Source: Luidia sarsii (taxonomy: Eukaryota; Echinodermata; Asteroidea; Paxillosida; Luidiidae). Taken from it: a stretch of 64,000 nucleotides of DNA. The stretch is taken from positions 26,458,335-26,522,334 of the forward strand of contig OX465103.1 of the NCBI GenBank assembly GCA_949987565.1. The letters run 5' to 3'. The translations under genes were made by a program, and so were the position numbers. Each line of letters opens with the position of its first letter. Positions within the stretch are counted from its first letter, which is position 1. This document shows positions 1 through 10,403 of this stretch, in pieces. Under the pieces are notes generated by a model. The model saw only the letters and a list, made by a program, of their open reading frames with translations. It was not told where the DNA came from and did not search any database.

Positions 1-344
1 GATATACACGTATAATAATTACCCACCATAAGAATGTCTCGAGTATGGAACGAAGTACTCGTCAGCAATGTTTATAGACTATGTCCAACTGCACGTCGGT
101 TAAAGCAAAAGCCAAAGGCCATTGAACTTTTTTTTTGTACTTTGTTGAATTCTCTTTTGGTATATGTATTGATTTCTCTATGCTTTTTTTAACAGTAAAG
201 TATGCTTAACACGGACTCCATTATTTTAATTGTTTAGAAGTGTTATTACTCGAAGACTCTTTTGAAAAAAAAAAAACTGGATTGGACTCTAGCCAAAAAA
301 TGCTGGCTCTTCGCACGGACGTATGCGTGGCGTTCCGTTCTCTG
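1..344. other. 3' flank / probable 3' UTR of the MYND gene
   Basis: AT-rich sequence beyond the stop codon of the minus-strand MYND gene. It holds short T and A runs (about 128-135 and 266-276) but no canonical AATAAA on the minus strand that I can point to with confidence, so the mRNA end is not placed. The sharp fall in GC from the coding region is clear. Confidence 0.4.
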
Positions 345-1712
345 TTAACTCTTCTCCACAACGTCCACGTGGAAGCTATGGTCTCTGGAGAGGATGGGGT
401 AGCACTCCACCTTGTGGCCGCGGTTCCAGTGGAACCTCTGGCAGTCTTCGCTGCAGTAGCGGCTGAGCCGGCAGCGCGAGCAGAGCCGGAACTTGCGGCC
501 GGCCTTGGCCTCCTCGGAGCGGCCGCAGCCGGGCGACGAGCACCAGCGCACCATCTTCAGGTGCGGCGTGCGGTAGATGGGGGCGCGCTTGCCCACTCCG
601 CCGCCGCCGCCCCGTCCGACCGTCCACTCCGTGTAGGCGCCGTCTCCCTGCCGGAGGTTCTCGCCCAGCTGGGCGATCAGGCCGGCCACCAGGAAGCCGG
701 ACTTGGCGATCAGGTCGCGGCGGACCATGTAGTGCCAGAGCCGGCTGGCCTCTCGCATGACCTGGTACTCGCGGAGCAGCGTCCGCGAGGTGGCGCCGCC
801 GCTCTCACCCATCAAATCCAGGATGCGGAGGCAGGTCTCGCCGATGATCAGATTTCGGGTGCGGCTTAGCAGGCTGACCACGGTGCGGACGAAGCCGCAC
901 TGGCAGCACACCACCATGACGTCGCGGTCCCAGCAGGCGTACAGGCAGTTGTAGGCGATGGCCAGGGCCGACACCACCACGCTGCTCATGCTGTACGAGG
1001 CCAGCACCAGGTCCTCGGAGGCGGACGACACCGACTCCCGGCTGATCTTGCGCTCGCGGCGCTGCTCGTGGCGGCTGTTGGCCTTGTTCTCGCGGAGGTT
1101 CTCCGAGGTGCGAAGGCAGGAGAGGATCAGGCGGTTCATCATGGGGATCAGGTCCACGCCCTCCTGGGCGATCCGCTGCAGCGAGGGCGTGTACAGGCAG
1201 CTCATCCAGAGGATCCGGAGGACGCTCTGCATCTTCAGGTCCAGGCAGACGTCCGGGTTGCCCTTGTCCGTGCAAAGGTAGCCCAAACAGTGCTCCAGGA
1301 TGGTCTCGCCCAGGCGCTGCACGATGCGGCAGTAGACGTACTTGTCGGCGGAGCTCAGGTCGTCCAGCCCGTCCAAGAGCTGGTCCAGGGCCGACTGGTC
1401 CTCGGCGCCCGGTCGCCGCAGATGGCGGCCGAAGTTGCGCACGTGGCCCTCCAGGTCGCCGTGCCGCAGGGCGGCCACCACCTTACTGGAGGGCGGCAGG
1501 CGGGCGGCCGCGGCCATGCTGCTCGTGCTCTGGTAGGCGCTCTGGCTGCTGGTGGCCGGGCTGGACTCACTGCCGCCGCCGTCTCCCGCCGCCCCGCCCC
1601 CGCTGCCACTGCCGCCGCCCCCGCCGCCGCCGCCGCCGGTGCTCATGACCACGGCCTCGCCGTCGGCCTCCGTCGACCGGGGGATGCCCGTGTACTTGGA
1701 GCGCTTCTTCAT
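345..1712 (-). CDS. Single-exon MYND zinc-finger protein with N-terminal Gly/Ser-rich region
   Basis: Complete 455-residue protein. The start is the first in-frame ATG (1710-1712, G at -3); upstream the frame is closed by TGA at 1794-1796 and stop TAA lies at 345-347, so no intron is needed. Residues 1-25 are basic/polar (MKKRSKYTG...). Residues about 26-60 are a poly-Gly/Ser tract. The middle (about 85-350) is Leu-rich and looks helical, armadillo-like at best. The C-terminus is a MYND finger: Cys391, 396, 411, 414, 420, 424, His433, Cys437, with the typical RYCSEDCQ and HW..GHKVEC signatures. The first pair is C-x4-C rather than the usual C-x2-C. MYND domains bind short proline-rich peptides in partner proteins, so an adaptor or regulatory role is plausible, but I do not recognise the family. 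It is not ZMYND10, whose body differs. Third positions are almost all G/C, which creates long open frames on the opposite strand that I regard as shadows. Confidence 0.85.
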   Translation of the reverse strand: MKKRSKYTGIPRSTEADGEAVVMSTGGGGGGGGGSGSGGGAAGDGGGSESSPATSSQSAYQSTSSMAAAARLPPSSKVVAALRHGDLEGHVRNFGRHLRRPGAEDQSALDQLLDGLDDLSSADKYVYCRIVQRLGETILEHCLGYLCTDKGNPDVCLDLKMQSVLRILWMSCLYTPSLQRIAQEGVDLIPMMNRLILSCLRTSENLRENKANSRHEQRRERKISRESVSSASEDLVLASYSMSSVVVSALAIAYNCLYACWDRDVMVVCCQCGFVRTVVSLLSRTRNLIIGETCLRILDLMGESGGATSRTLLREYQVMREASRLWHYMVRRDLIAKSGFLVAGLIAQLGENLRQGDGAYTEWTVGRGGGGGVGKRAPIYRTPHLKMVRWCSSPGCGRSEEAKAGRKFRLCSRCRLSRYCSEDCQRFHWNRGHKVECYPILSRDHSFHVDVVEKS

Positions 1713-2110
1713 CGCGTACGCGAGGAGGGTAATAAGGGGAGATCGAGGTGGTGATCGCGACCGGTCCTGACTATACAACTTCCTGGCTGCGTCTCAACGC
1801 CTCGTAACCCACCCGGTCGCAACAGCAGCGAGTCGAGTTGACACTGGCATTCTGCGCCTCGCTGGTTCCACTCCTCTCTTCTTCTTCTCCTTCTTCTTCG
1901 TCTTCTTGTTTTAAATATCCACTCCTCTCTCGATGTTTCCTAGTCTAGCCCGCCAACGCTGCGACGGGGTCTAGTCGCGGAGCCCCGCCGCATCACGCCA
2001 TCCGATGCATATTTTAACGCCGCAGAATCCGCAGAGGGAACTCCCGCCTTCCTCTCTCCTCTCTTCCCCACCTCCCCAAACCTCTCCCGCGAACCACTCG
2101 GGAGGTGACG
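1713..2110 (-). promoter_or_regulatory. 5' UTR and GC-rich promoter region of the MYND gene
   Basis: CpG-containing sequence continuous with the GC-rich coding region and fading by about 2.1 kb. It has an in-frame stop at 1794-1796 and a CTT/CTC tract at about 1873-1910, which is a purine tract in the sense of the gene. No TATA box or other named site is convincing. The promoter role rests on position and composition. Confidence 0.35.
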
Positions 2111-2683
2111 TGTGTCGAGAGAGAGGGGGTCGGGGGGGGTAAGACCACGGTTAATGAAACTGCTTCTCACTCCGTCGGAGATCCGAATCAGCGTCGAGAC
2201 GCGATGGTGGGTAAAATGACACACACACGCTCACACCAAACTCACGGAGCTATGGGGACGCACACAGTATTCCGCTGTTGGCCTTTCCAACACTTTCGGT
2301 CGAACTGTGGTGTGTAGGGGAAAAGTCACGTAGGTTTATCCGGTGCAAACGTTCGAACCGAAACCGCCGGCCGCACAATAGACGACCCAGCCTTTACACT
2401 TCACTTATTCCCGCGCCGGAGTGAAGTTTCAATACACGCTCACGCTTGACAAGAGTTTCACTGTGGGGGAGAGTTGTTGACGAATGTAGGAACTTGATTA
2501 TTTTTTTTTTCGTGGGGGTGGGGGGTCGGGGGCGGTCGGGACGAGGTCGTTCCTCTTTGGCAGCAACAAAGCGAAAGCTTGTCCTCGATCCGCTGGTAAC
2601 CTGCATGAGAAGAAGGGAGAAAAGGTGAAAGGGAAAGATCCTGTCAAACGATTGGTGTGTCGGCTCGAGGCATATATGCGTCA
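2111..2683. other. Intergenic, no gene seen
   Basis: Mixed sequence with a G-rich run near 2515-2540. No coding signature or repeat family was recognised before the TIR element that starts near 2684. Confidence 0.4.
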
Positions 2684-3142
2684 CGACGTATGACACTCAA
2701 CCACGTGGTTGGGGTATGGCTGCGCACTACACACGTATGACGCATAGTGTATGGTTGGTGGCCTAACACACGCAACGTTGGGCACTTTGGTCCAGTTTGA
2801 CCCTAACCGTAACCGTAACACTAACCGTAACGCTAACCCTAACCCAAACAGCCTTAATCCTAACCCTAACCCAAACAATGCTAATCCTAACCCTAATCCT
2901 AATCCTAATCCTAACCCTAACCACCCTAATCCTAAACCTAACGCCCTAATCCTAATCCTAACCCTCACTCTATCCCTAACACTAACCAACCCTAACTCTA
3001 ACCGTAACCGTAACCGTAACCCCATGGTAACCCTAACCGTAACACCCTAAGCCTAACCTACACTGGTTTACAAAACATGTCCTTGTATAGTTTGCACACA
3101 ATTAACGGAGTACCAGCGATGGTGGTTGAGCGTCATATGTCG
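2684..3142. mobile_element. TIR element carrying telomere-like repeats, copy 1
   Basis: The ends are inverted copies of one sequence: CGACGTATGACACTCAACCA at 2684-2703 against TGGTTGAGCGTCATATGTCG at 3123-3142 (two mismatches). Weaker similarity continues outwards (GAG..ATATAT). Inside lies a degenerate CCCTAA array. A second copy at 21282-21685 has the same ends and the same inner boundary (CCCTAAGCCTAACCTA, then the ACTGG/GCTGG TTTACAA segment), which shows this is an interspersed non-autonomous element. No transposase is present and the superfamily is not assigned. Confidence 0.65.
2800..3060 (+). repeat. Degenerate telomere-like (CCCTAA)n array
   Basis: About 260 bp of mixed CCCTAA, CCGTAA, TCCTAA and CACTAA hexamers. 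The heavy degeneration and its place inside a TIR element argue against a chromosome end. Confidence 0.8.
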
Positions 3143-3898
3143 GTTCTGTTATATATCTCGTCGGGAACCATTGACAGGGTCAAAATGGCGAACGCCGCAC
3201 AAGGTCAGGTCAGCAGGGTTTCCATAGGTTTTCAAAAGTTGCACACTGATTCCTTCCAAGATGGCTCCGCCGATCGACCTGATTACCATAAAGTGTGGAC
3301 CCACAACTTTGTTTTTTAATGAGAGGTCTTTGGAGGCTAATATTAACCGATACATTGCAGAATAAGTGAAGCTTAAGATAACCTGGGGGTTCACTGTTGA
3401 ATTTCGTGTGTAATTTGGAGAATATCCGGCTTTAATTAAATGTGGCCCTATTTGGCTGTAGAAGTGGAGGGTTCCATCTCAAAAACTTCGCAGAAATATA
3501 CGGTTCGGACGCCTACACATTTTGGGGGGTGTTTTTTCTTTTCTGGGGGTAATTCGCAAAAAAAAAAAAACGGCTAAGGACAACAACATTGAAAAGAAAA
3601 TGAGAGATGAAGATCCAATCAACATTTTGGAGTATAGTTACAAGAGCTGAGAAACTTTTAGGTGTACTTGACTTTAAAAGGGAGTGTTTTTGAACAGTGT
3701 GCTATGTGAGCTCGATTTAGTGTTCTACAAACTTCAGGCACGCAGCCATTGACAGCCTCACGCGGACTGAATTATCTTTTCAGTTCAACCTTTGAATGTA
3801 ATACACACTAGTATAGACATGTCAATACCATCACATTTCACCACGGATACGCACAAACAGATGCTTTACATGTACTTTTCTCTCTTCACACAAGTTAG
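3143..3898. other. Intergenic, no gene seen
   Basis: AT-rich DNA with an A run at about 3559-3571. No coding exon, RNA gene or repeat family was recognised. Confidence 0.4.
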
Positions 3899-3985
3899 AG
3901 GGCCCGAGGTTCGATCCTAGCAGGACCTTTCTCAAAGGCAAAGTATTGCAGGTCATCTTAGTCGGTGAGCAGTTTGCAAGAGCTG
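3899..3985 (-). repeat. GGTCCTGC-hairpin / GAAAC repeat
   Basis: Minus-strand copy of the short repeat GCCTTTGAGAAA-GGTCC-TGCTA-GGATC-GAAC. It is followed on the plus strand by ATTGCAGGTCATCTTAG, which is also found next to the copy at 60291-60342. At least nine further copies occur in the window. Confidence 0.7.
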
Positions 3986-4988
3986 TTTTGTTCTTATACT
4001 TCATAATTATTCTCTCTTCAATCGTTTCCCAAGGCTGTGGGGGGCTCTGCCGTCTATAGTGTCAAGAAATCTAGTTTGTTCCCTCCTTCTTCGTTCGTGT
4101 GTAATTCACGCCAATGCTTTCTTACACCTGGTATCAATTTGAACTTGCCAATGCGAATAATCCTTGATCAATGGTATACTCAAATGTTGTGCCTTGGGTT
4201 CTAATCAATGGTATAGTTGTTTTGGTTATCAGCATTTTGGACAGCCACTTGGTTGTGATTCAGTTCTCATTTTGGCAATCCGACACTCGGACAGGGGTGC
4301 TGTCTATTTTTGTCTCTTGTGCATTTTTATTGGGTTTTTTTTTTAACTTGTATCATTGATCTGGTTTTTTTTTTATATAGGCCTAGGCCCACATGCATTG
4401 CTTCCCCTTTGAAATAATTGATGAAATGAAACGAAATACTACCCCCCCCCCAAAAAAAGGGCCTTGGTTCATCACACGATTTCCTGATGGTCCTGAAATG
4501 AGGGTAGCTTTGCCCCAAACATCTCTCACCCATCACTCCACCCCCTCCCCACCCCCTCTCCACCCCCAACCCACCCCCCAAATACATCGAGCATTTCTTT
4601 GGCTCTTTCGCCATTGGCGCTAGGTCGTCGCGTTCAATCAGTGCAGCAAAAGGTCAGCCTTGCTTTTTGGGGTTTCCCTATTCATCTGCCATGGTGAGGC
4701 GACGGTGCAAACCCGACACCTTTGTAATTTCGTCAGGCGTTGGCATGGAGGGCGGTTTGAGTTTCATATTGTTTCGGCTCGAGTCGCTCTCACCCTCCGA
4801 AATAGGAAAATAGCCCCGCCGTGCCACAGTGCCACCGTCCCTGCAACGCGTCCGCCATTTTTTTTTGTCGCATGGACAAGCTCCGATTCTGACTTTTCGA
4901 TTCTCACTTGAAATCAGCCCCCCGGCCAGGGTACAAACCCACCAGACTTCGCGCTGAATTCTTTCCTATAATAATCATACTATAATAT
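3986..4988. other. Intergenic, no gene seen
   Basis: Contains C and A runs (4442-4458) and a CCACCCCC-rich patch at about 4538-4580. No coding signature. Confidence 0.4.
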
Positions 4989-5452
4989 ATGCTACTGCTG
5001 TTCCTGCTGGTACTGCTATTGCTACTGCTACTGCTACTACTGCTGCTGCTGCTATTGCTACTGCTACTGCTACTGCTACTGCTACTGCTACTGCTACTGC
5101 TACTGCTACTGCTACTGATACTGCTGCTATTGCTACTGCTACTGCTACTGCTACTGCTACTGCTACTGCTACTGCTGCTATTGCTACTGCTACTGCTGCT
5201 ATTGCTACTTCTACTGCTACTGCTACTGCTACTGCTACTGCTACTGCTACTGCTACTGCTGCTATTGCTACTGCTACTGCTACTGCTACTGCTACTGCTA
5301 CTGCTACTGCTGCTATTGCTACTGCTACTGCTACTGCTACTGCTACTGCTACTGCTACTGCTACTGCTACTGCTGCTATTGCTACTGCTGCTGTACTGCT
5401 ACTGCTACTACTGCTACTTCTGCCGCTACTGCTGCTGCTGCTACTGCTACTG

Positions 5453-5497
<45 letters not shown>

Positions 5498-5580
5498 CTG
5501 CTACTGCTACTTCTGCCGCTACTGCTGCTGCAACTGCTACTGCTGCTACTGCTACTGCTGCTGCTGCTGCTACTGCTGAT
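4989..5580 (+). repeat. (TGCTAC)n / CTG-rich microsatellite
   Basis: About 590 bp of TGCTAC hexamers with interspersed CTGCTGCTATTGCTAC variants, passing into CTG/CTA trinucleotides after about 5395. The plus frame reads as nearly pure leucine and the minus frame as Ala/Val; both are artefacts of the repeat. Confidence 0.9.
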
Positions 5581-6310
5581 ATTTCATATACTTCTACACA
5601 TAATATTTGGGGAAACATCAAACCAATGCCTTCTCGCGCTGCATGAATAACCTGTACTTTATCCACACTACCCTGTCCAACGTGGCAGATTTCATGGCTT
5701 TCAATTATTTCTTTCAGTCCTACATCACGCTTCAGCACATCTAGGCAGGCCAAACAAATATCAGCATTAAGCAACATGCATGCTCTATGGTCTCATCACA
5801 CATACCCACCCGAAATCACGGCCCATAGAATATTGAACAGACAACAATACTACAACCTCATACTATACAGGCCTACCATTTTGTAATGGTGTATAATTAC
5901 GGTGGGGGGGGGGGCAGCCAATCCTACCGTTTGCAAGCGCAGCAAAAACAGATTGGACGCAAAAGCTGTTGGCAGTTTGTACTGAATTTTTGACCAGCAC
6001 GATCCATCAGTCGGACATTCATTGACCAATGGCGTAATCGGGTGATGTTCCGACGACCGGCGGCTGAAGTAGTGGTCCAATATTGGCCATCATTTCGATA
6101 GAGAGAGGTGAAGACTCGAGGTGATAAAATAACTCCCGACCCGTGTCTCTGTGTAGTAAACATGTTTCCTCGCTCGCTCGCGCCACGAGGTGAGCGTTGC
6201 ATTTTGTTTTTCAGGGCAGGGGCGAGGGGAACGAACAGATAAGCAAAACTGTCGGGACGACATTCTTGGCATCGATGGACGGAGACAATCGTTCCATGTG
6301 CCACCCAATG
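5581..6310. other. Intergenic, no gene seen
   Basis: Unique-looking sequence with a G run at 5902-5913. No gene, RNA or repeat family was recognised. Confidence 0.4.
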
Positions 6311-6533
6311 CCTCGATGTGACACTTTCTCCGCCTCTCTCCCTTTTCCTCTCTCCATTTCTCCCCTCTCTCGGTCTCTCTTTCTGTCTCACCCTCCCTCT
6401 CCCTCTCTCAATATATTCCCCTACATGTTTCCATCACCACTGCTACTGCTCCCTTCCGCTCTCTCCATCGCCCTCTCCCCCTCGCCCCTTCTCACTCCAT
6501 CTCTTCCCTCTCTTGGTCTCTCTTGCTGTCTCT

Positions 6534-6607
<74 letters not shown>

Positions 6608-6778
6608 CTCTCTCCCCCTCTCTCTCTCCCTCTCTCTCTCTCTCAATCTTCCCCTACATGTTTCTCTCCCTCATCCTCTCCCTTCCTCTCTCTCCCTCGC
6701 CCTCTCCCCCTCGCCCCTTCTCACTCCATCTCTTCCCTCTCTCGGTCTCTCTCTCTCTCTCTCTCCCTCCCTCTCTCC

Positions 6779-6824
<46 letters not shown>

Positions 6825-6950
6825 CTTCTCCTACGTGTTTCTCTCCCTCACCCTTCTCCCTTCCCCTCTCTCCCTCGCCCTCCCCCCTCGCCCCTTCTCA
6901 CTCCATCTCTTCCCTCTCTTCCCTCTCTCGATCTCCCTGTCTGTCTCTCC

Positions 6951-7023
<73 letters not shown>

Positions 7024-7080
7024 CTTCCCCTATGCGTTTCTCTCCCTCACCCTCTCACTCTCTCTGTCTCTCAATGTCCC
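6311..7080 (+). repeat. CT-rich pyrimidine tract with (TC)n cores
   Basis: Nearly pure C/T on the plus strand. Perfect (TC)n runs lie at about 6540-6603, 6784-6822 and 6956-7020. They are separated by three copies of a longer unit (AATCTTCCCCTACATG, then CCCCTTCTCACTCCATC), so the block itself is a tandem array of roughly 180-200 bp units. Confidence 0.9.
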
Positions 7081-7699
7081 TACATATACCTCCGTCTCCG
7101 TCTCGGTAATACGTGCGTCCCTTCTGCTACATAGAACCTATACATCAGAGGATCCACCAGTCTTATGCACGTCCGAATTGGACTGACGGCGATCCAAAGT
7201 CCAACCTCTCACTCGCCATTTCTCAAGAAGACAAAAAAAACACAACCCTGACTTCCGAACTTGCTGATTTGGTTCCCCCTCTCCGACGGTCAAAAACGTT
7301 CTCACGAGAGGAGGAAGAAAACACACTAACAAGATTTTCAAGATTGGCTCGCAACCCCGCTCCCCCCCCCCCCACCCCACCCCCCCTCCAGTCCGCGGGC
7401 AGGGCTACAATCAATCTAATTTGGGGGGAGAAACAATTGGTCTAGGGGGGGAGAGAAGAAAATGAGGGAGAAGCGGACACCACTGCCGGTCCTCCGTCGA
7501 ATCGTCAACCGTTGCCCTAGTGCCGAGAGATCGACTGTGCTCGGTGGAGTGAAGCTCACAGAGTGCCATGATATAATAAGAATGGCTAGGGACCCCCATA
7601 TTGCCCCCCCCCCCCCTTGCAGCGCAAAATTCGCTCGGCGCATAATGTGTACACGCCTTACCCTGTTTTCAATCCGAGCGCCCGGGAGGCAGCCAAGCA
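7081..7699. other. Intergenic, no gene seen
   Basis: Mixed sequence with C runs near 7360-7385 and 7605-7617. No coding signature. Confidence 0.4.
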
Positions 7700-8325
7700 T
7701 AGCCCCTGCATGATCTCTCCTTCCCCCGTCTCTCTCCGCCACTCCCTCTTTTGCGCCCCCCCCCCCTCTCCTCTGTCTGTCTCACGTTCTCTCGCTTCTC
7801 TCATTTTTCTCTGACTCTCTCCCTTGAGTCCCTCCCCGGTTCTTCTCTCTTCATCCCCCATCCTCTCTCCATTTCCCCCCTCTCTGTCGATCTCTCTTTC
7901 TCGCTCTCAGCCTCCCTCCCTCGCTCTCCCTCCCTCCGCTCCCCCTATCTCAATCTGTCTGTCTCTCTGTCTGTCTCAATGTTTGCCTCTGCCTCTGCCT
8001 CTGCCTCTGCCTCTGCCTCTGCCTCTGCCTCTGCCTCTGCCTCTGTCTCTGCCTCTGCCTCTGCCTCTGCCTCTGCCTCTGCCTCTGCCTCTGCCTCTCG
8101 ATCACCCTCTCCCTCTCGATCATCCTCTCCCTTTCCTCCCTCTCTTTCTTCACCCCCTCCCTTTCTCTCTCCGCCTCCCTCTTCCTCCCTCTCTCCATTT
8201 CCATCTCCCTCTCCCTTTCCCTCTCCCACTACCTCCATGTCTCTCTCTCCCCTCTCTCTTCCTCTCTCTACACCTCCGTCTCCGTCTCCGTCTCCGTCCC
8301 TCTCTCCCTCTGCCTATAAACTCAT
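7700..8325 (+). repeat. Pyrimidine tract with (TCTGCC)n core
   Basis: C/T-rich on the plus strand. A hexanucleotide array (GCCTCT) runs from about 7981 to 8098 with one GTCTCT variant, followed by CTCCCT/CTCCGT stretches. Encoded Ser/Leu/Pro frames are low complexity. Confidence 0.9.
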
Positions 8326-9107
8326 CCCGTGACTGACCCAGATTTTGTTTTTAAGTGACCGATGAAAGTGACCGATACCAACCAAATCAACCAAATCACC
8401 CACGGTGCCCGTGGGCACAGGGCCCAAACCCACAGCCCCTCCAAGCTGCACGAGGTTAAGGGAGCAACTCGGCCCCGACTTAGTCGAGTATTAATCACGG
8501 AAAAATGCTTCTATTTTGCTAATCGATTTCGACGACGACACGACATCTCTCAACGAATGTAAAACAAGCTGCGCGGAGCTATAGCTGCGCCTTCCTCCAC
8601 TCTCATTGTGCACGTCTGTGCATAGATCGTATACAAACACTGTGCGGTAGTGGCGGTGGTACACGGGTATTGTGCGCTGTGACAGTTCCGGCGAATATCC
8701 CACCCCATGCCCACTGCCCAGTGCTCGCTTCCCTTAACATCGATATCCATCGATATCCCATCGATATCCCATCGATGGTAGTTTCATAGACCCCGAGGGT
8801 AAGCGGGAGGGGGGGCTATCCATCCTTCCCCTCCTTCCCTTTCCTTCTCTTTCCTTTCCTTCCCTTCCCCCATCCCTCCTCCTCCTCCTCTCTTCCTCCT
8901 TTCTCGCTCCCCTCGGGCATCAGCGATATAGCTCGACAGAACCGCGCAGGTGCCCTCCGTGAAACGATGACGGTAGCGGAGGGAAGGGGTGAGGTTGGAG
9001 GGGAGGGGTATGTAGAGTTGGAAGCCTGATCGGCAGCGTATTATAAGTGACTTGCCGAGTCACCGTCAAAATCACGCCCGGAAGACGAGGGAAGAGAGAT
9101 GGAGAGA
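8326..9107. other. Intergenic, no gene; small tandem repeat and CT patch
   Basis: A short tandem of ATCGATATCCC-like units lies at about 8738-8777 and a CCTTCC-type pyrimidine patch at about 8820-8915. Otherwise nothing was recognised. Confidence 0.4.
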
Positions 9108-9550
9108 CATTCAAACAGACTGGCAGACAGACAGACATGCAGACAGGCAGACAGACAGACGGGCAGGCAGGCAGGCAGACAGACAGACAGACAGACAGAC
9201 ATGCAGACAGACAGGCAGACAGACAGACAGGCAGACAGGCAGGCAGGCAGACATGCAGACAGACAGGCAGGCAGGGAGACATACAGAAAAAACAAACAGA
9301 CAGGCAGACAGGCAGACAGACAGGTAGACAGACAGACAGACAGACAGACATGCAGACAGACAGGCAGACAGACAGACAGGCAGACAGACAGACAGGCAGG
9401 CAGGCAGGCAGGCAGGTAGGCAGGCAGACATGCAGACAGACAGGCAAGCAGGCAGGCAGACATGCAGACAGACAGGCAGGCAGGCAGACAGGTAGACAGA
9501 CAGACAGGCAGGCAGTTAGATAGGCAGACAGACAGACAGACAGACAGAGA
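9108..9550 (+). repeat. (CAGA)n / (CAGG)n tetranucleotide array
   Basis: About 440 bp of intermixed CAGA and CAGG tetramers with occasional CATG. All six frames stay open, giving Cys/Leu/Val or Gln/Thr/Asp strings that are not proteins. Confidence 0.9.
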
Positions 9551-10403
9551 CAGAGACGGTGGGAAGAGTAAGATTGAGCGAAAGATAGATAGGTTGAAGA
9601 TTGATAGAAAGAGGGGGTTGAGGAGACGGGCTATGGAGGTGGAGAGAGACAGAGAGATGGCAGAGAAAGAGAGGGATGGAGAGGAGAAAGGGAAGAGGAG
9701 GATATAGGACAGAGAGAGTGGGAGAGGGAGAGAGGGCTGAGAGAGACATATACGTGGTATAACATCGTATTATACACCCCTGCCCGCGCCGCACCCGGCA
9801 ACTGCGAGTCATTTCGCCCGTCGTATGGCCATAATTGGCACCATGGGGACACGGTGCATCCAGCCAGACGGGCCTCTAGTGTCCCTTCGCTTCCCTTTCC
9901 ATGCCCCTTCCTCCCCACCCTCACCCCGTCGAGATCAAGAGTTTCCGAGGGGTGAACGTTCCCTAGTGAATGCAGCTCTGCAACACCCCCCCCCCTCTCC
10001 TCCTCCCAACGCCATCCCTCTGCAAAAGCCTGAAAGGTACAATCTCAGGAACCCTAATTATTGCGAAGCATGCGCACGTACGGCCGCAGCGCCCCAATCG
10101 GCTATAATGCAGGCATGCTCTGCCCTTCCACCCCATCCTCCCAAACTCCCCCATACACACACACCGGCCCACCGGAATAGGAGTGGTTACAGTAATCAAT
10201 GCCGCGCCCTCAGCGACCGGCCGATAATCATTTCGGGAGGCCCGACGTCCTCCCAGAACGGAGGCAGTCTCCCGCTAAAGTGGCAGCCATTGATCTAGCC
10301 CGGCGGGCGAGCCAAATGCGGGCCTCGCTTTTTGTACAGTGCAGGATGAGAAGGGGACAGGGTGATGGAGATGCAGGGACAGAAACGAACGACACGAATG
10401 ACT
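9551..10403. other. Intergenic, no gene; purine tail then unique DNA
   Basis: GA-rich until about 9740, then unique-looking sequence with a C run at about 9986-9995. No coding or RNA feature was recognised. Confidence 0.4.

Noticed and set aside
345..1712. Assigning the MYND gene as ZMYND10, which neighbours TUSC2 in mammals
   Set aside because: Both have a C-terminal MYND finger, but the body of this protein does not resemble ZMYND10 as I know it, and the finger spacing differs.
1713..1778. Extending the MYND protein 22 residues upstream
   Set aside because: The upstream extension would begin at TTG, not ATG; the first ATG is at 1712 with G at -3.
2800..3060. Possible chromosome end or telomere fusion from CCCTAA repeats
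   Set aside because: The array is degenerate, short, continues into unique DNA on both sides, and has a second copy at 21430-21592 with the same flanking TIRs.
4989..5579. Poly-leucine protein frame
   Set aside because: A direct product of the TGCTAC/CTG microsatellite.
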